In this document: positions 22,501-33,670 of the stretch, in pieces | Numbering within the stretch: the stretch's first letter is position 1 | Layout of the letters: each line of letters starts with the position of its first letter | NCBI GenBank assembly: GCA_037074615.1 | Contig: CM073558.1 | Coordinates: 20,257,001-20,321,000, forward strand | Reading direction: 5' to 3' | Length of the DNA stretch: 64,000 nt | Source of the DNA: Leucaena leucocephala | Taxonomy: Eukaryota; Streptophyta; Magnoliopsida; Fabales; Fabaceae | The notes under the pieces: model-generated | Told to the model about the DNA's origin: nothing | The model's input: the letters and a program-made list of their open reading frames with translations, nothing else | Databases searched by the model: none | Position numbers and translations under genes: made by a program

Positions 22501-24060
22501 ATGGAGCCTGAGATGCTTGATCCCTCTTGGTCGTTGCTCCGTGAAGGCATAAGCTCAACTTTTGATCAAGTTGAGTCTTTTGACTTCAACGTGGATACTC
22601 CTTTGTTCCCTGCCATCTTCTCCGATGATCACGTCTATTGTCCAATTGATGACGACAACCTTCAACTCCCATCATTGATTGATGATTTCTCCTTCGATCT
22701 TGAAGCTTTTGATGACACTTCGAGTTCTCAATTTCTGGGAATCCATGGATACGCACAAAGTGAGGGAAGCTTTCCTTCAATAAACTTGTGTTGTGAGAGA
22801 GAAGATGTTTGGAGTCCAACCCCATCGATGCCATCAGACATGTCTACAGTATTACAAGCACAGCCACTACTGATCATACCAGAAGAAGACATGGAGATGG
22901 AGAACCAGTTGAGTCTTCCTCATCTTCTGGAAGCCATTGGAGAAGCCTTAGAGCAAGGACATAAAACACTTGCCCAGGTGATTCTTAGATGCATCAGCCA
23001 CAAAGTAAGCCCTCTTGGTGATCCCCTTGAACGTCTCGCATTCAATTTGTCCCAAAATCATGAAACCACAGAGCAGGGGACTTTCATCAAACAGGAGGCG
23101 TGCAAGAGCTTCCACAACGCTTTCAAGGCTATCTACCAACGCCTGCCACATGGAAGAATTGCCCATTTTGCAGCCCATTCAACAATTCTAGGATCTATAC
23201 CAGCTAATTCAGAATTCATACATATAATAGACTTTGATATGGGAGAAGGTGTTCAATGGCCTCCATTGATGGAGGCTATCGCTCAACACCACAAAACTTT
23301 GAAACTGACATCAATCAGATTGGAAGAAGAGGACACTCTTGATACTGATTGTGTTTCTACTCAATGGAAATTTGAAGAAATCAGAAGGAACCTCAACGAG
23401 CATGCCAAATCATGTGGTTTAAAGTTGAAGGTAGAAGAACAGAGTATAGAAGAATTAGTGACAGAGCTCAAGAAATTGAACAAAAGAGGTGGAAAGAGAA
23501 ATTTCGTGGCCTTCAATTGCATGGTGGGTCTTCCACATATGGGTAGGATCAGAAGTAGGAGACATGTATCGGAATTTCTACAAGTAGCGAAGGATTTCAT
23601 TAAAAGCTCACCTTTAAACAGGGGAATTATAACTTTTGGCGATGGAGAAGCCTGTGAGAAACTCAGAAACAGCAACAACTTCATGTCATTCTTTAATGGC
23701 CATTTGGTGCACTACCATGCTTTATTAGAATCCATGGAATCAAAATTCCCATTCCAATTCTCAGAGGCAACAACAGCTATGGAGAATCTATTCGTGGCGC
23801 CATATATATCATGTGAAGATTGGGTTCAGAAGTGGGAGGAGATGAGACAATTGGATCAGAATCTTCAATCAGAAATAGAGTTAGAGAGTCCAAGCTTGAG
23901 GGAAGAAACGTTAATGGAAGTCGGAGAAATGTTGAGAGGAATCGATGAAGGATCGTATGAGGTTAAGATTGAAGGCAATAATAGCAATGAAATGGTTTTG
24001 GAATGGAAAGGAACTCAACTTGTAAAAATTTCAACGTGGGGGAAACTATCAAATTACTGA
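22501..24060 (+). CDS. GRAS transcription regulator, NSP2/SCL26-like
   Basis: A single intact exon of 519 codons. GRAS proteins are plant nuclear transcriptional regulators that act with DNA-binding partners. The N-terminal ~130 residues are acidic and low in conservation. The GRAS domain begins near 133: leucine-rich region I (LPHLLEAIGEAL), then FAAHSTI, then the VHIID-type motif IHIIDFDMGEGVQWPPLM (IHIID at 240-244), followed by a second leucine-rich region, a PFYRE-like stretch near 395-420, a RVER-like AMENLFVAPYIS segment, and a SAW-type end with W502 and W513. The RIAHFAA plus MEGVQW-like spacing is closest to NSP2/SCL26 proteins, which act in symbiosis and strigolactone-linked signalling. 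Function in this species is inferred from family only. Length is normal for that group. A CT-rich leader precedes the ATG. Confidence 0.85.
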   Translation: MEPEMLDPSWSLLREGISSTFDQVESFDFNVDTPLFPAIFSDDHVYCPIDDDNLQLPSLIDDFSFDLEAFDDTSSSQFLGIHGYAQSEGSFPSINLCCEREDVWSPTPSMPSDMSTVLQAQPLLIIPEEDMEMENQLSLPHLLEAIGEALEQGHKTLAQVILRCISHKVSPLGDPLERLAFNLSQNHETTEQGTFIKQEACKSFHNAFKAIYQRLPHGRIAHFAAHSTILGSIPANSEFIHIIDFDMGEGVQWPPLMEAIAQHHKTLKLTSIRLEEEDTLDTDCVSTQWKFEEIRRNLNEHAKSCGLKLKVEEQSIEELVTELKKLNKRGGKRNFVAFNCMVGLPHMGRIRSRRHVSEFLQVAKDFIKSSPLNRGIITFGDGEACEKLRNSNNFMSFFNGHLVHYHALLESMESKFPFQFSEATTAMENLFVAPYISCEDWVQKWEEMRQLDQNLQSEIELESPSLREETLMEVGEMLRGIDEGSYEVKIEGNNSNEMVLEWKGTQLVKISTWGKLSNY

Positions 24061-24549
24061 TTTAATTTGTAAAGATTTATTTTTATTCAGATTTGTATGT
24101 AAACCAAAAATATAAACACATGCTTATTTTTTTTCCTTTATGGTAAATTTGAATATACTGAAAAATTAATTAAACGCCAATTTTCTTCTATCCAGTCAAT
24201 ATATTGTTTTTCCTCAATCGCCCGCCTAGCGTTCTTTCATTTATTTTTTTTTTTGGTTTTTCTTATCTTTATTTCAGCAATTTTTGGTTTTTGTTTATCC
24301 AATCAATATATAAGAGTCATTTAACTAATTTAAATAAATTAAAAAAATTAAATAAATTACTTAATTATAATAAATATAATACAATATCTCTATAATATCC
24401 CTGCATAACATTATATCATATATTAGTTTATAAATTAGATAAATTAGTTTTAAAAATAAAAATAATAAATATTAGATATAAAATGAATTGAGATAATATA
24501 TTTATAATTAATATCTAACTAGTTCCTATACTTAGGATTAGAATAGTCA

Positions 24550-24586
<37 letters not shown>

Positions 24587-25141
24587 AATAGGAGTGTAGA
24601 TATATATTAGCATGCGTATGAGATATGGGGGCATTGGGATATTTATCAGTTAAAATTTTGTTGAACTTGAAGCTCAACTTAATAATCAGTTTGGAGAATT
24701 TTGGCCTGCCAGATCCCCAGAACTTGCCCTCTTAAGAAAAGAAACAAGTAGAAACAGATCACAAGCCTCCCTTGAAATTCTTTTTAGGAACTTCCATCAT
24801 GGAAGACACACACAAGAACACAGAGACGATACATATAATAATTATTATTATATGAAAATATTTGCATAGGATATTTGCATGCGAAGAGGACTTCACGCGT
24901 TATTCCTAAAAAACAATACCTTAATCCTTACAACTTCTTGGATTCTACATGAGAACGATATATATATATATATACTACATAATTTAAAACTTTCATTTGA
25001 ATTCCAAGGATTCAAGTTCAGCAACTTTGCGCATTGATTTTTGGTATGCATGCTGTTTTCTTCCTTTCACTTTCATTAGAGATTCTTGCCTTTTCTTCCT
25101 TCTTAAGTTTCCTTTAAATAAAAGGATTGATAATCAAGATG

Positions 25142-25174
<33 letters not shown>

Positions 25175-25435
25175 TGAATATTACAGTGGCATTATATTAC
25201 AATTCAACTGTTTCAACATGTGTGCAGTATGTGCTATATCCTTTAGCACCATTCGATGTTTATTTAATGAGAAGTCAACACTCAAGCATATAAAACAAAG
25301 TCAATGCCAAATTATTAAAGTTGGTTGTTGCCATCTGGAATCCTATACTATTGTTTCTATGGAAATTCAATGGTCAAAATTTTTAGGTGAGGTTCAATAT
25401 TATACAACCTGTATATATCTATAAGCTAAAACTGT

Positions 25436-25850
25436 GAAGTCTTACATCAATTGAGAATGTGAACGAATTATATCTTATAACAGTGTTGATACATTTCCCT
25501 TATAGACGTATTTTTTGGGTGGCTACAGTTGCACCCAGGAAAACAAAATTATTCTCTTGACTATGGCTGCAAATATGAACAATATCTACGAGGGAGAGGT
25601 ATATAATGTTAAAATTGATATAAGAGCAAGACCTTTAGTCGGTGTACTAGTGATGTCACTTAGCCTCTATGAGGGGTGGATATTGTGAAGTCTTACATCG
25701 GTTGGAAATGGAAACAAAACATGCTTTATAAGCGTGTGGATACCTTCCCCTTATAGACACATTTTCTGAGTGGCTATGGCTGCACTCAAGGAAATAAAAC
25801 CATACTCTTAGCTATATCTGTAAACATAAACAATATCTACAAGAGAAAAG
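25436..25850 (+). repeat. Pair of LTR- or TRIM-like repeats
   Basis: Two related segments start with TGTGAAGTCTTACATC at 25,434 and 25,686 and share CCCTTATAGAC, GTGGCTA and AACAATATCTAC in order. The opening and the CTTATAGAC block resemble LTRs of a widespread small plant retroelement family. The order could be two LTRs of a short (TRIM-like) element with little inside, or a tandem copy. No coding sequence is present. Family assignment rests on recall of the motif order and is tentative. Confidence 0.45.
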
Positions 25851-26113
25851 TCTATGATGTTACAAAAACTATCTGCAAATATGTGATTTTCTCGTCAGAT
25901 TTATTATAATATGATCATGTTGCGCACGTTAGACCTCAGTCTTGGAAACTTCCTCGTTCACCACTACTTTAGAATTAAAGAACTATATATATATATATTT
26001 GGTCCATATGGGAGGGGAGATATTATGAGAAGCTTCCGTAAATATTCTAAGCATGTAAATATATGGAAAAATGAACCCAGATTTGTTTGGTAGTCCCTTT
26101 ATCTTCTATTATC

Positions 26114-26150
<37 letters not shown>

Positions 26151-27091
26151 TTGATTCAATAAGGATTGGTTCAATTGATAGATCCTGCCATTAGGTTAAA
26201 ATAGCATATCTTCTGAATTAGGCTATATTCACCAATAATAGTGTTAGCTTCAAAATGCTCTCCAATTAAGAATTTGGACAATATATATTAGTAGGAGTCA
26301 ATTTTAGGTACTATTCTGTTTTCTAAAGGTTATGAAATCTAATTTTAGATAATTAAGTTGGATACTTAATTAATTTTATTCAAGAATTCTGCACTTATCA
26401 AAATTATAAATGAGATGGGTAATGAACTTTATTCACAATTAATACTGCCATACATATTAATAAATAATATCGATAATTTTCCAATCATAAGCTTTTATAT
26501 ATATTGTCAATTTCAATCATATTCCCCCCTCTGATATTATCAAAACATAGTTAAGATAATATGACAATGATTTAGTACAGAAACAAATGATTTAGAAATG
26601 TTACGTTGCTAACTGCTGCATTGTACAAGATAAATGTAGCCAAAGAATCATGGCACAATTTGGATAGCCAACGAATGAACTTTACTCTCCATTTCAATTT
26701 TACCATCAAATAATTCAATTACTCAAATAATTAAACATAAACAACCAAATCGCACCGTCCAAAAAGCAGTTTTCACAAGTCAAGTCACCCTTACTTTCTC
26801 TAATCTTATCGTAGGTGTTAAATAACTAATATATAAATAATAATAAAATTAATTAAGTAAATTATTTATAAAAAAATATATGTAATTTTTTTTAAAGCAC
26901 TAGTTTTAATTATTTATATTAAAAACTATTTCTTTTATTGAAAAACTTTGCGTACACTTAATAGAAAAAATTTAAATGAATTGAGATATTATATTTAAGA
27001 TAAAAATAAACTATTTTATTAGTTTTTATATTTATAATCAGACATTAAAATCCTCATGTACATATCAAATTAGTATACATTTTTACATTAG

Positions 27092-27140
<49 letters not shown>

Positions 27141-27778
27141 GCAATGCTTTCGTTTGGCTGTTGCTAGACAAGATCAAGAATCTCTTTAGCTCCCGTACAA
27201 CAAAGTTTAAATATGCACATCCATATTAATAAAACGTACATCTCCCAAAATAAAAGGATATTTTAATTTAATTAATATTTATTTGTTTGTCCATGTTTTG
27301 AAGAAGGAAGGAGTTTCAAAAAGACTGGTCAAGGTAAAAATTTTATATATATATATAACGTGAAATTCAAAATTTTACACGTACGTATAGCATGTCCATT
27401 TGGAAGAAAGAAGCAAAGTTGTAGTATTTGTTTATTGGATGACCCATTCTATATGGCCTCTTCAATGCATTATAAAAAATTGATAAATATGAAAGCGTGT
27501 ATGATTCTACTTATTGTAACACTACTAATACTGCAACATTTATATTTCATATATTAACAAAAGAAATTTGAATGTTAAACTCGTCTGATAAATGTCCTTA
27601 TGTTTACTTCTGATATTTGACTCTTGCTTTGTGTATATCTTTTACACCAAAAAACAAACAACTAAAGATATTAATTAACGTTAATCTCAACTAATCTCTG
27701 ATTTAATAGACCTATATATTACAATAAATATAACTCCCACCATCTCCATCTACACACACGAGTTGATGAATATACACA

Positions 27779-27810
<32 letters not shown>
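27779..27810. repeat. (CA)n microsatellite
   Basis: About 16 perfect CA dinucleotides. The minus-strand frame that crosses it (97 codons) owes its Cys-Val run to the repeat and is not a gene. Confidence 0.95.
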
Positions 27811-27814
<4 letters not shown>

Positions 27815-28330
27815 GAACAAAGTATGATGGAGGGGTATGAAAGAAGAATTTTCCTTGGTATTTTGATTTTGATTTCTAGAACAATCTCCATTCACAAAAA
27901 TGTGGCAAATTATTCCAAAGAAATGTTGATAAGAGAGTAACCAAACATGTTTTTCGTGGGAATATATGCAAAGTGAATTTGTCAGATGTGAAGTTCGAGA
28001 AATCCAAACCAAACGGTCATATTAATCTACTTTGAATCCAAATCCGAGTTTTTTTTTTTCAATTAGAGACATATTTTACTATGTTGGTTCAAAAATATTA
28101 TGTTTTTTATTTAGTTAAGTGTATTCTTAAATGATTTTAGATTTAAGATTCATCTTTTTTAAAATTTAAAGTGTAAAGTATTTTTATATCTCTTAATAAA
28201 TAGATTTTTTAAGATTTAAATTTATATTTTTTTATAAAAATAAAACTATTTATTATCTCAATAGGCTGTTGGTACGAGAAAATTATTGAAAAGATATGTG
28301 AATTTATGATATTCATGTCATCACACACAT

Positions 28331-28770
28331 AGCGTGTATTTGGAAAAATTTTAAATTTAAGTTTGAATAAAATTTAAATTTAATTTTTTAAAAATAAATA
28401 GCTATATTTGTTTAAAATTTTTTTTAGATCAAACTATGGTTTAAAACTAAAATTTTAGATAAATTGGTCAGATTAGTTTATAGAATAGTAAAAAAACTTA
28501 TAGACTAATCAATTACTATATTACTTTTATTTTTTCTTACACTCTCTCTCCTTTCTCTTTTTTTACATTATCTTTCATCTCTTATATCTTATATCTGCTC
28601 TCTTTTCATTTAATACTCATATATTTTTTTATAATTTATTAATAATAAAAATATTTCTTAAAATAACTATCCAAATACGCATTTATTTAAAACTATTTTT
28701 TTTATAAACTTTTCTCTAAAAATCTTTTTTTTTTAATTATTTTTTTTTATAAATCCTTTTCTAAAATGGA
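28331..28770. mobile_element. MITE-like repeat, family member 2
   Basis: Begins GCGTGTATTTGG and contains the inverse CCAAATACGC near 28,672, which suggests terminal or subterminal inverted repeats. The internal sequence matches 4,063-4,260 (AATAGCTATAT, then GATCAAACTA). No transposase. Boundaries and target-site duplication are uncertain. Confidence 0.5.
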
Positions 28771-29713
28771 GCTGTATACTACAAGATTTCATTCACTCCC
28801 TTTATCCATTTTTCAAGTGGAATTCATTAATTAGACGCAAAAAGTGCAATTAATAAAAGGGGATCTTATTAGGGACTAACACGTAGCCATCATTATACTA
28901 GAATTTTCCACTGTATATGCGAGTTTCAACTGAGTAACGTGGCCTTTTTCAAGCACACGTAGACATTTCGGTGAAGCTTCTAGAACATGTTCCTACTGAT
29001 GTGAAACGTAATCGTGATGGAAAATGACATTAATTATTAAATTAATCTCTTGGGTTACATAGTTTATGCTAATAGTTAACATCACAGCCTCGTACATTAG
29101 ACGACATTCATTTATACGAATAAGGCTTGCGATGGCTGCTTTAATTTCTAGGAATAAAATTATGTTTATCTATTATCAACAGATAACGATTGACCACATT
29201 CTACTTCTTATATTATTCATTCTAAAACTAAATACAAATTGTTTCAAATATTCCCTAACTCATCTGTAATCACACGGTCTTAATCGTACCCATGTTAATT
29301 ACTCCAAAATAAATAAAAACATCATCATAACATCATACATAAAGATATCCAGCATATCTAGTTATGATTAATTTTAAAATTCTTATCAATTAAATTCTTT
29401 AATAAAATATATACAGTATTCTCAAATTGAGACGTTCGTATAGATTACTAAAGTAAATTATACTTATTGTAACAAAATATTTTTTATATATAAAATCTAA
29501 TTTATACCCATATTTATAATATCAAATAATTTTTTTATATATTAGTATTGCTCTTTCTTCCTTTTTAACACGCTTCTGCGTTGGATTTATTTTTTTCCAT
29601 GGTGTCCTTCATTTCGCCGATAAATATTGAGAGAGGCCACTTACATGTAAACTCGTAAACAAGAGTCTCTTTCTTTCTCTTTACTGTGCAAAAAAAACTT
29701 GAATAGAAAGAAG

Positions 29714-31296
29714 ATGGAACCATTGATACTTGAGCCCTCTTGGTCGTTCTATGAAGGCATAAGCTCAACTTGAGAGTCTTTTGACTTCAACGTGGATACT
29801 TCTTGGTTCACTGCTTCAGAGGATGCATCTTCTTCAGAGATTACCTCCATGGTTCCCTTTCCTTCTACCATCTTCACTAATGATCATGTCCATTGTTCAA
29901 TTGGTGAAGACAACCTTCAACTTCCATCCTTGACTGATGATTTCTCCATGGATCTTGATGCTTTTGATGCCACTTTGAGTTGTCAAATTCTGGGTATCCA
30001 TGGATACGCACAAGGAGGTGAGGGAAGCTTTACTTCACAGAACTTGTGTTCTGAGAGAGAAGATGTTTGGAGTCCAACCCCATCGATGCAATCAGACATG
30101 TCTACTGTGGTACAAGCACGACATCACTGATCATACCAGAAGAAGACATGGAGATGGAGAACCAGTTGAGTCTTCCTCATCTTTTGGAAGCCATTGGAGA
30201 AGCATTAGAACTTTCACAGGTTATTCTGAGATGCATCAGCCACAAGGTAAGCCCTGTAAGTGATCCTCTTGAACGTCTGGCATTCTATTTCTCCCAAAAT
30301 CATGAAACTACAGAGCAGGGGACATTCATTAAACAGGAAGCGCGCAAGATCTTCCATGATGCTTTCAAGGCTATCTACCAAGGCCTGCCACATGGGAGAA
30401 TTGCTCATTTTGCAGCTAATTCATCAATTATAGGATCTATACCAGCTGACTTAGAATTCATACATATAATAGACTTCGATATGGGAGAAGGCAGTCAATG
30501 GCCTCCACTGATGGAGGTCATCGCTCAGCAGCACTTAACTTTGAAACTGATTGCAATCAGATGGGAAGAAGAAAGAACAGATCTTGATTTTGTTTCAACT
30601 CAATGGAAATTTGAAGAAAGAACAGATCTTGATTGCAATCAGCATGCCAAATCATGTGGTTTGAAGTTGAAGGTGGAGGAACAGAGTATAGAAGAATTGG
30701 TGACAGAGCTCAAGAAATTTAACAAAAGGGGTGGCCATGGAAATGGAAATAGAAATTTCGTGGCCTTCAATTGCATGATCGGTCTCCCACATATGTCTAG
30801 GGTTAGAAGTAGAAGCCATGTCTGGGAATTTCTGAGGGTAGCAAATGATTTCATCAAAAGCTCAGCTTCAGACAGGGGAGTCATAGCTTTAGGCGATGGA
30901 GAAGCCTGTGAGAAACTCAGAAACAGCGCTAACTTCATGTCATTCTTTAAGGGCCACTTGGTGCATTACCATGCTTTGTTAGAATCCATGGAATCAAATT
31001 TCCAATTCCAATTCTCAGAGGCAAGAACAGCGATGGAGAATCTATTCGTGGCGCCATATATATCATGTGAAGATTGGTTTCAGAAGTGGGAGGAGATGAG
31101 ACAAAACCGGAATCTTCAATCAGAAACAGAGGTTGAAGGTCGAAGCTTGAGGGAAGAGACATTAAGGGAAGTTGCAGAAATGTTGAGAGGAATCGAAGGG
31201 TCGTACGAGGTCAAGATTGAAGGCAATAGTGGCAATGAAATGGTTCTTCATTGAAAAGGAACACAGCTTCTAAGAATTTCAATGCGGGGAAATTAA
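29714..31296 (+). pseudogene. GRAS pseudogene, tandem copy of the NSP2-like gene
   Basis: Closely similar to the GRAS gene at 22,501-24,060 over its whole length. Three changes break it. A 9-nt loss near the start makes TGA at 29,771-29,773 (codon 20). A one-base loss near 30,120 shifts the frame after ARHH. A TGA at 31,252-31,254 removes the last residues, including both tryptophans of the SAW-type end. The long frame from 30,067 (395 codons) still holds most of the GRAS domain, from IIPEEDMEMENQLSLP to EMVLH, so a truncated product from an internal start is possible. The TATA box is also altered (CGATAAATA). A segment near 30,600-30,642 has been replaced by copies of neighbouring sequence. 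Confidence 0.85.
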
Positions 31297-33670
31297 ACCT
31301 CAACGACGAAACAGAGACTTATTTTTCCCTCATGTTTATAAGTCTGATTTAATTTGTAAAGATTTGTTATTCAAATTTATATGCATTTACATACCAAAAA
31401 TATAAGCACATGCCCATTATATTCTTCCTTTAATCAAAATTCATTGTATATATATATTGGAGAATTAATAAAACACCAGTAATGTTCTGTTTATAAGAAT
31501 ATGTGTTTGAAAACAGAGTGTGCTGATTTCTTGGAACTTGTTCTTAATAATGTTATGCATTATTTTTAACGCTCTTGGAATTGGAATTTATATACTTTTA
31601 TGCGTATGAGAATCTTATATGGGTATTAGGATTTATCAATTAAAAATTTTGGTTTCCATGAAGCGCCTAATGAATTTTGGGAATTAGGAGAAATTATGCC
31701 TTCTAGGATTCTTAGGAGTAGTCCTCATAAGGAAAGAAACAAGTAGAAACAGACAAGCATCATACCATTAATCTCAACAAATCAGATATCCTTCCTGTAA
31801 TTAAGAACACGTAGAATCAGCCCAATTATAACTAAACAAATCTTAATGTAAATCATGTTAAGTGTTAATTAAGATATTTTTAGGTGAAGAAGTTGTGATT
31901 TGAAAAGGTCAAACACTAAGGCTTAAAATTAAAAATAATAGTAAACTTGATCTCACTTATAAAAGAGTTCTGATGTTAAAGAAATACAATGCCATTGGCC
32001 TTCTTTCTTCTTTTAGACTAAATTTGATTCCTTCATTTGATCCAATGATTATGAGAGGAGAGGAATTTTGAATGGCCAATCATTTAGTCAAATTAAATTC
32101 CTTTTCCAATAGTTGAATCGAGATGCTTAGACCAGACTATATTGATTTGAAAGCAGATCATTTCCCTTTCCTCTATCTCCTTTTTTCCTCTCAAAACCTC
32201 ATCTCCAGCCTTAAATTTAAAAAAATATATAGGGTTCACATTTAATATTTTATAAAACCATTATTATTATAATATTTATAAGTTAAACTTTGTATATTTA
32301 TTCCATATTGCAGTCATGACCTGTGGAGATATATTTTAACAATTTAAATTTATTTAATTATTTTTATAACACTAGTTTTATGAACAACATTCAAAACTCC
32401 GAATTTCACATCAGATTTCAGTCCAAATACAATCACATTGTCTTCGAAACTTCTTCCTTGTCCACTTTTGTCCAAAGAAGTACCATATTTTTAATTTAAT
32501 ATTGGTATGAATTTAAGATCTCATGCATTAGTGCTCATACGTACGTAGATATAAAATAAAAGCGGAATATTATGAGATTCTTGTCTGATATTTACATATC
32601 TTGCGCTGCCTTATCTATAAGATCAGCACGAAAGTTGGACCAAATAGCCGAAGAAGCATCAATCAATTAGATAAGTTTTAGTCTTAAAATATTTAAGCTG
32701 CATTGACAATATGATGACTGTCTTTTTTTAATCCAACTCATCACAGATTGTGCCAAGATGGCCTTATTTAATAGCTGGTAGTTTATCTGGAGACATCCAC
32801 CAATTGTGAGGCATCCCATTATCAAGGTAAAAACGACATTTGCATTTCCTAAATTAAAGGTATAATGTGGATAGGGTTAAGGTTTAATTTTGTTATAAAA
32901 ATTTTCGGGTAAGAATTGTGGGTATTAGGAAGTTTTTATTAGATCAATAGCACTAAAAAAATATTAAAAATAAGTAAAGTCACCCTAACCATAAAATTGA
33001 AGTAAAATGAGCTAAAATGTTTGTTTACAGAACCAAAAATAAATTGAACGGTGTCCCTAGAGATACCTAACCATAAATAAATAAGTCCAAGAGGAAAAAT
33101 TGTTCGTTTATACAGTGAAAAGGTACAAGAAATGGTTACAGCACAGTGTGAATTTCTCAGCCAGAAATATAATTGCCAAATACATATATTCCAAATTCAT
33201 TAAATAAAAAGATGGATCTTTATGTACATCACATAACTGAACAGTGTATTACCATTCTTCCTAGCTTAGCATAGTGGAGCAGAGAAGTAGCAATCTGTAC
33301 AAAACCATATATACAACCCAGTAACGTGTATTACAAGGTATCCTGCTGCTTCTATTCTCTATGTCCTCTTCTATCTAAATCTAAATCACCTTTTCACATT
33401 TGTATTCTCTTCTGCAAACTCAGCTTTCAAAAGGCTGGCCAAAAAGATATAGACCATCATGTTTCTAGAGACAAAACCCCTTAGATAAGTAGAAATTTTC
33501 TAAACTCAACATTAAATGATTGGGCTTTTCAAAGAAGTTCTTGCATGTGTTATGTTTTATATCAAACACCTTAAAAAAATTTTACCCAAGTGATCACAGG
33601 GTCTTTTTGTAAGTACTAGAAGGCAAGAATAGGCTGCATGTATCCCACAGAGGTGAAAAATCACCGACAC
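31297..33670. other. 3' flanks of GRAS copy 2 and of the ETO1-like gene
   Basis: 31,670-31,770 matches the 3' flank of the first GRAS gene. About 32,425-32,580 resembles the GRAS upstream blocks at 21,365-21,510 and 25,895-26,030 (a GAAACTTC core, then GGAATATTAT or a close variant), perhaps the relic of a third array unit. The stretch from about 33,100 to 33,670 probably includes the 3' untranslated region of the minus-strand ETO1-like gene. No other gene is seen. Confidence 0.45.

Larger units (their letters stand above)
24061..29600. other. Region between GRAS copies
   Basis: No gene recognised. The 3' flank of the first GRAS gene (about 24,690-24,770, with AAGAAACAAGTAGAAACAGA) is copied at about 31,670-31,770 behind the second copy. 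Upstream blocks of the first gene recur at 25,315-25,385, 25,905-25,985, 27,145-27,210 and 27,357-27,395. Microsatellites include (TA)n at about 24,550-24,582 and 25,146-25,175, (TA)n(GA)n near 26,114-26,150, and (CA)n(TA)n at about 27,091-27,136. Short open frames in this stretch have no family resemblance. Confidence 0.5.

Noticed and set aside
27719..28012. Minus-strand frame with a Cys-Val run
   Set aside because: Produced by the (CA)n microsatellite.
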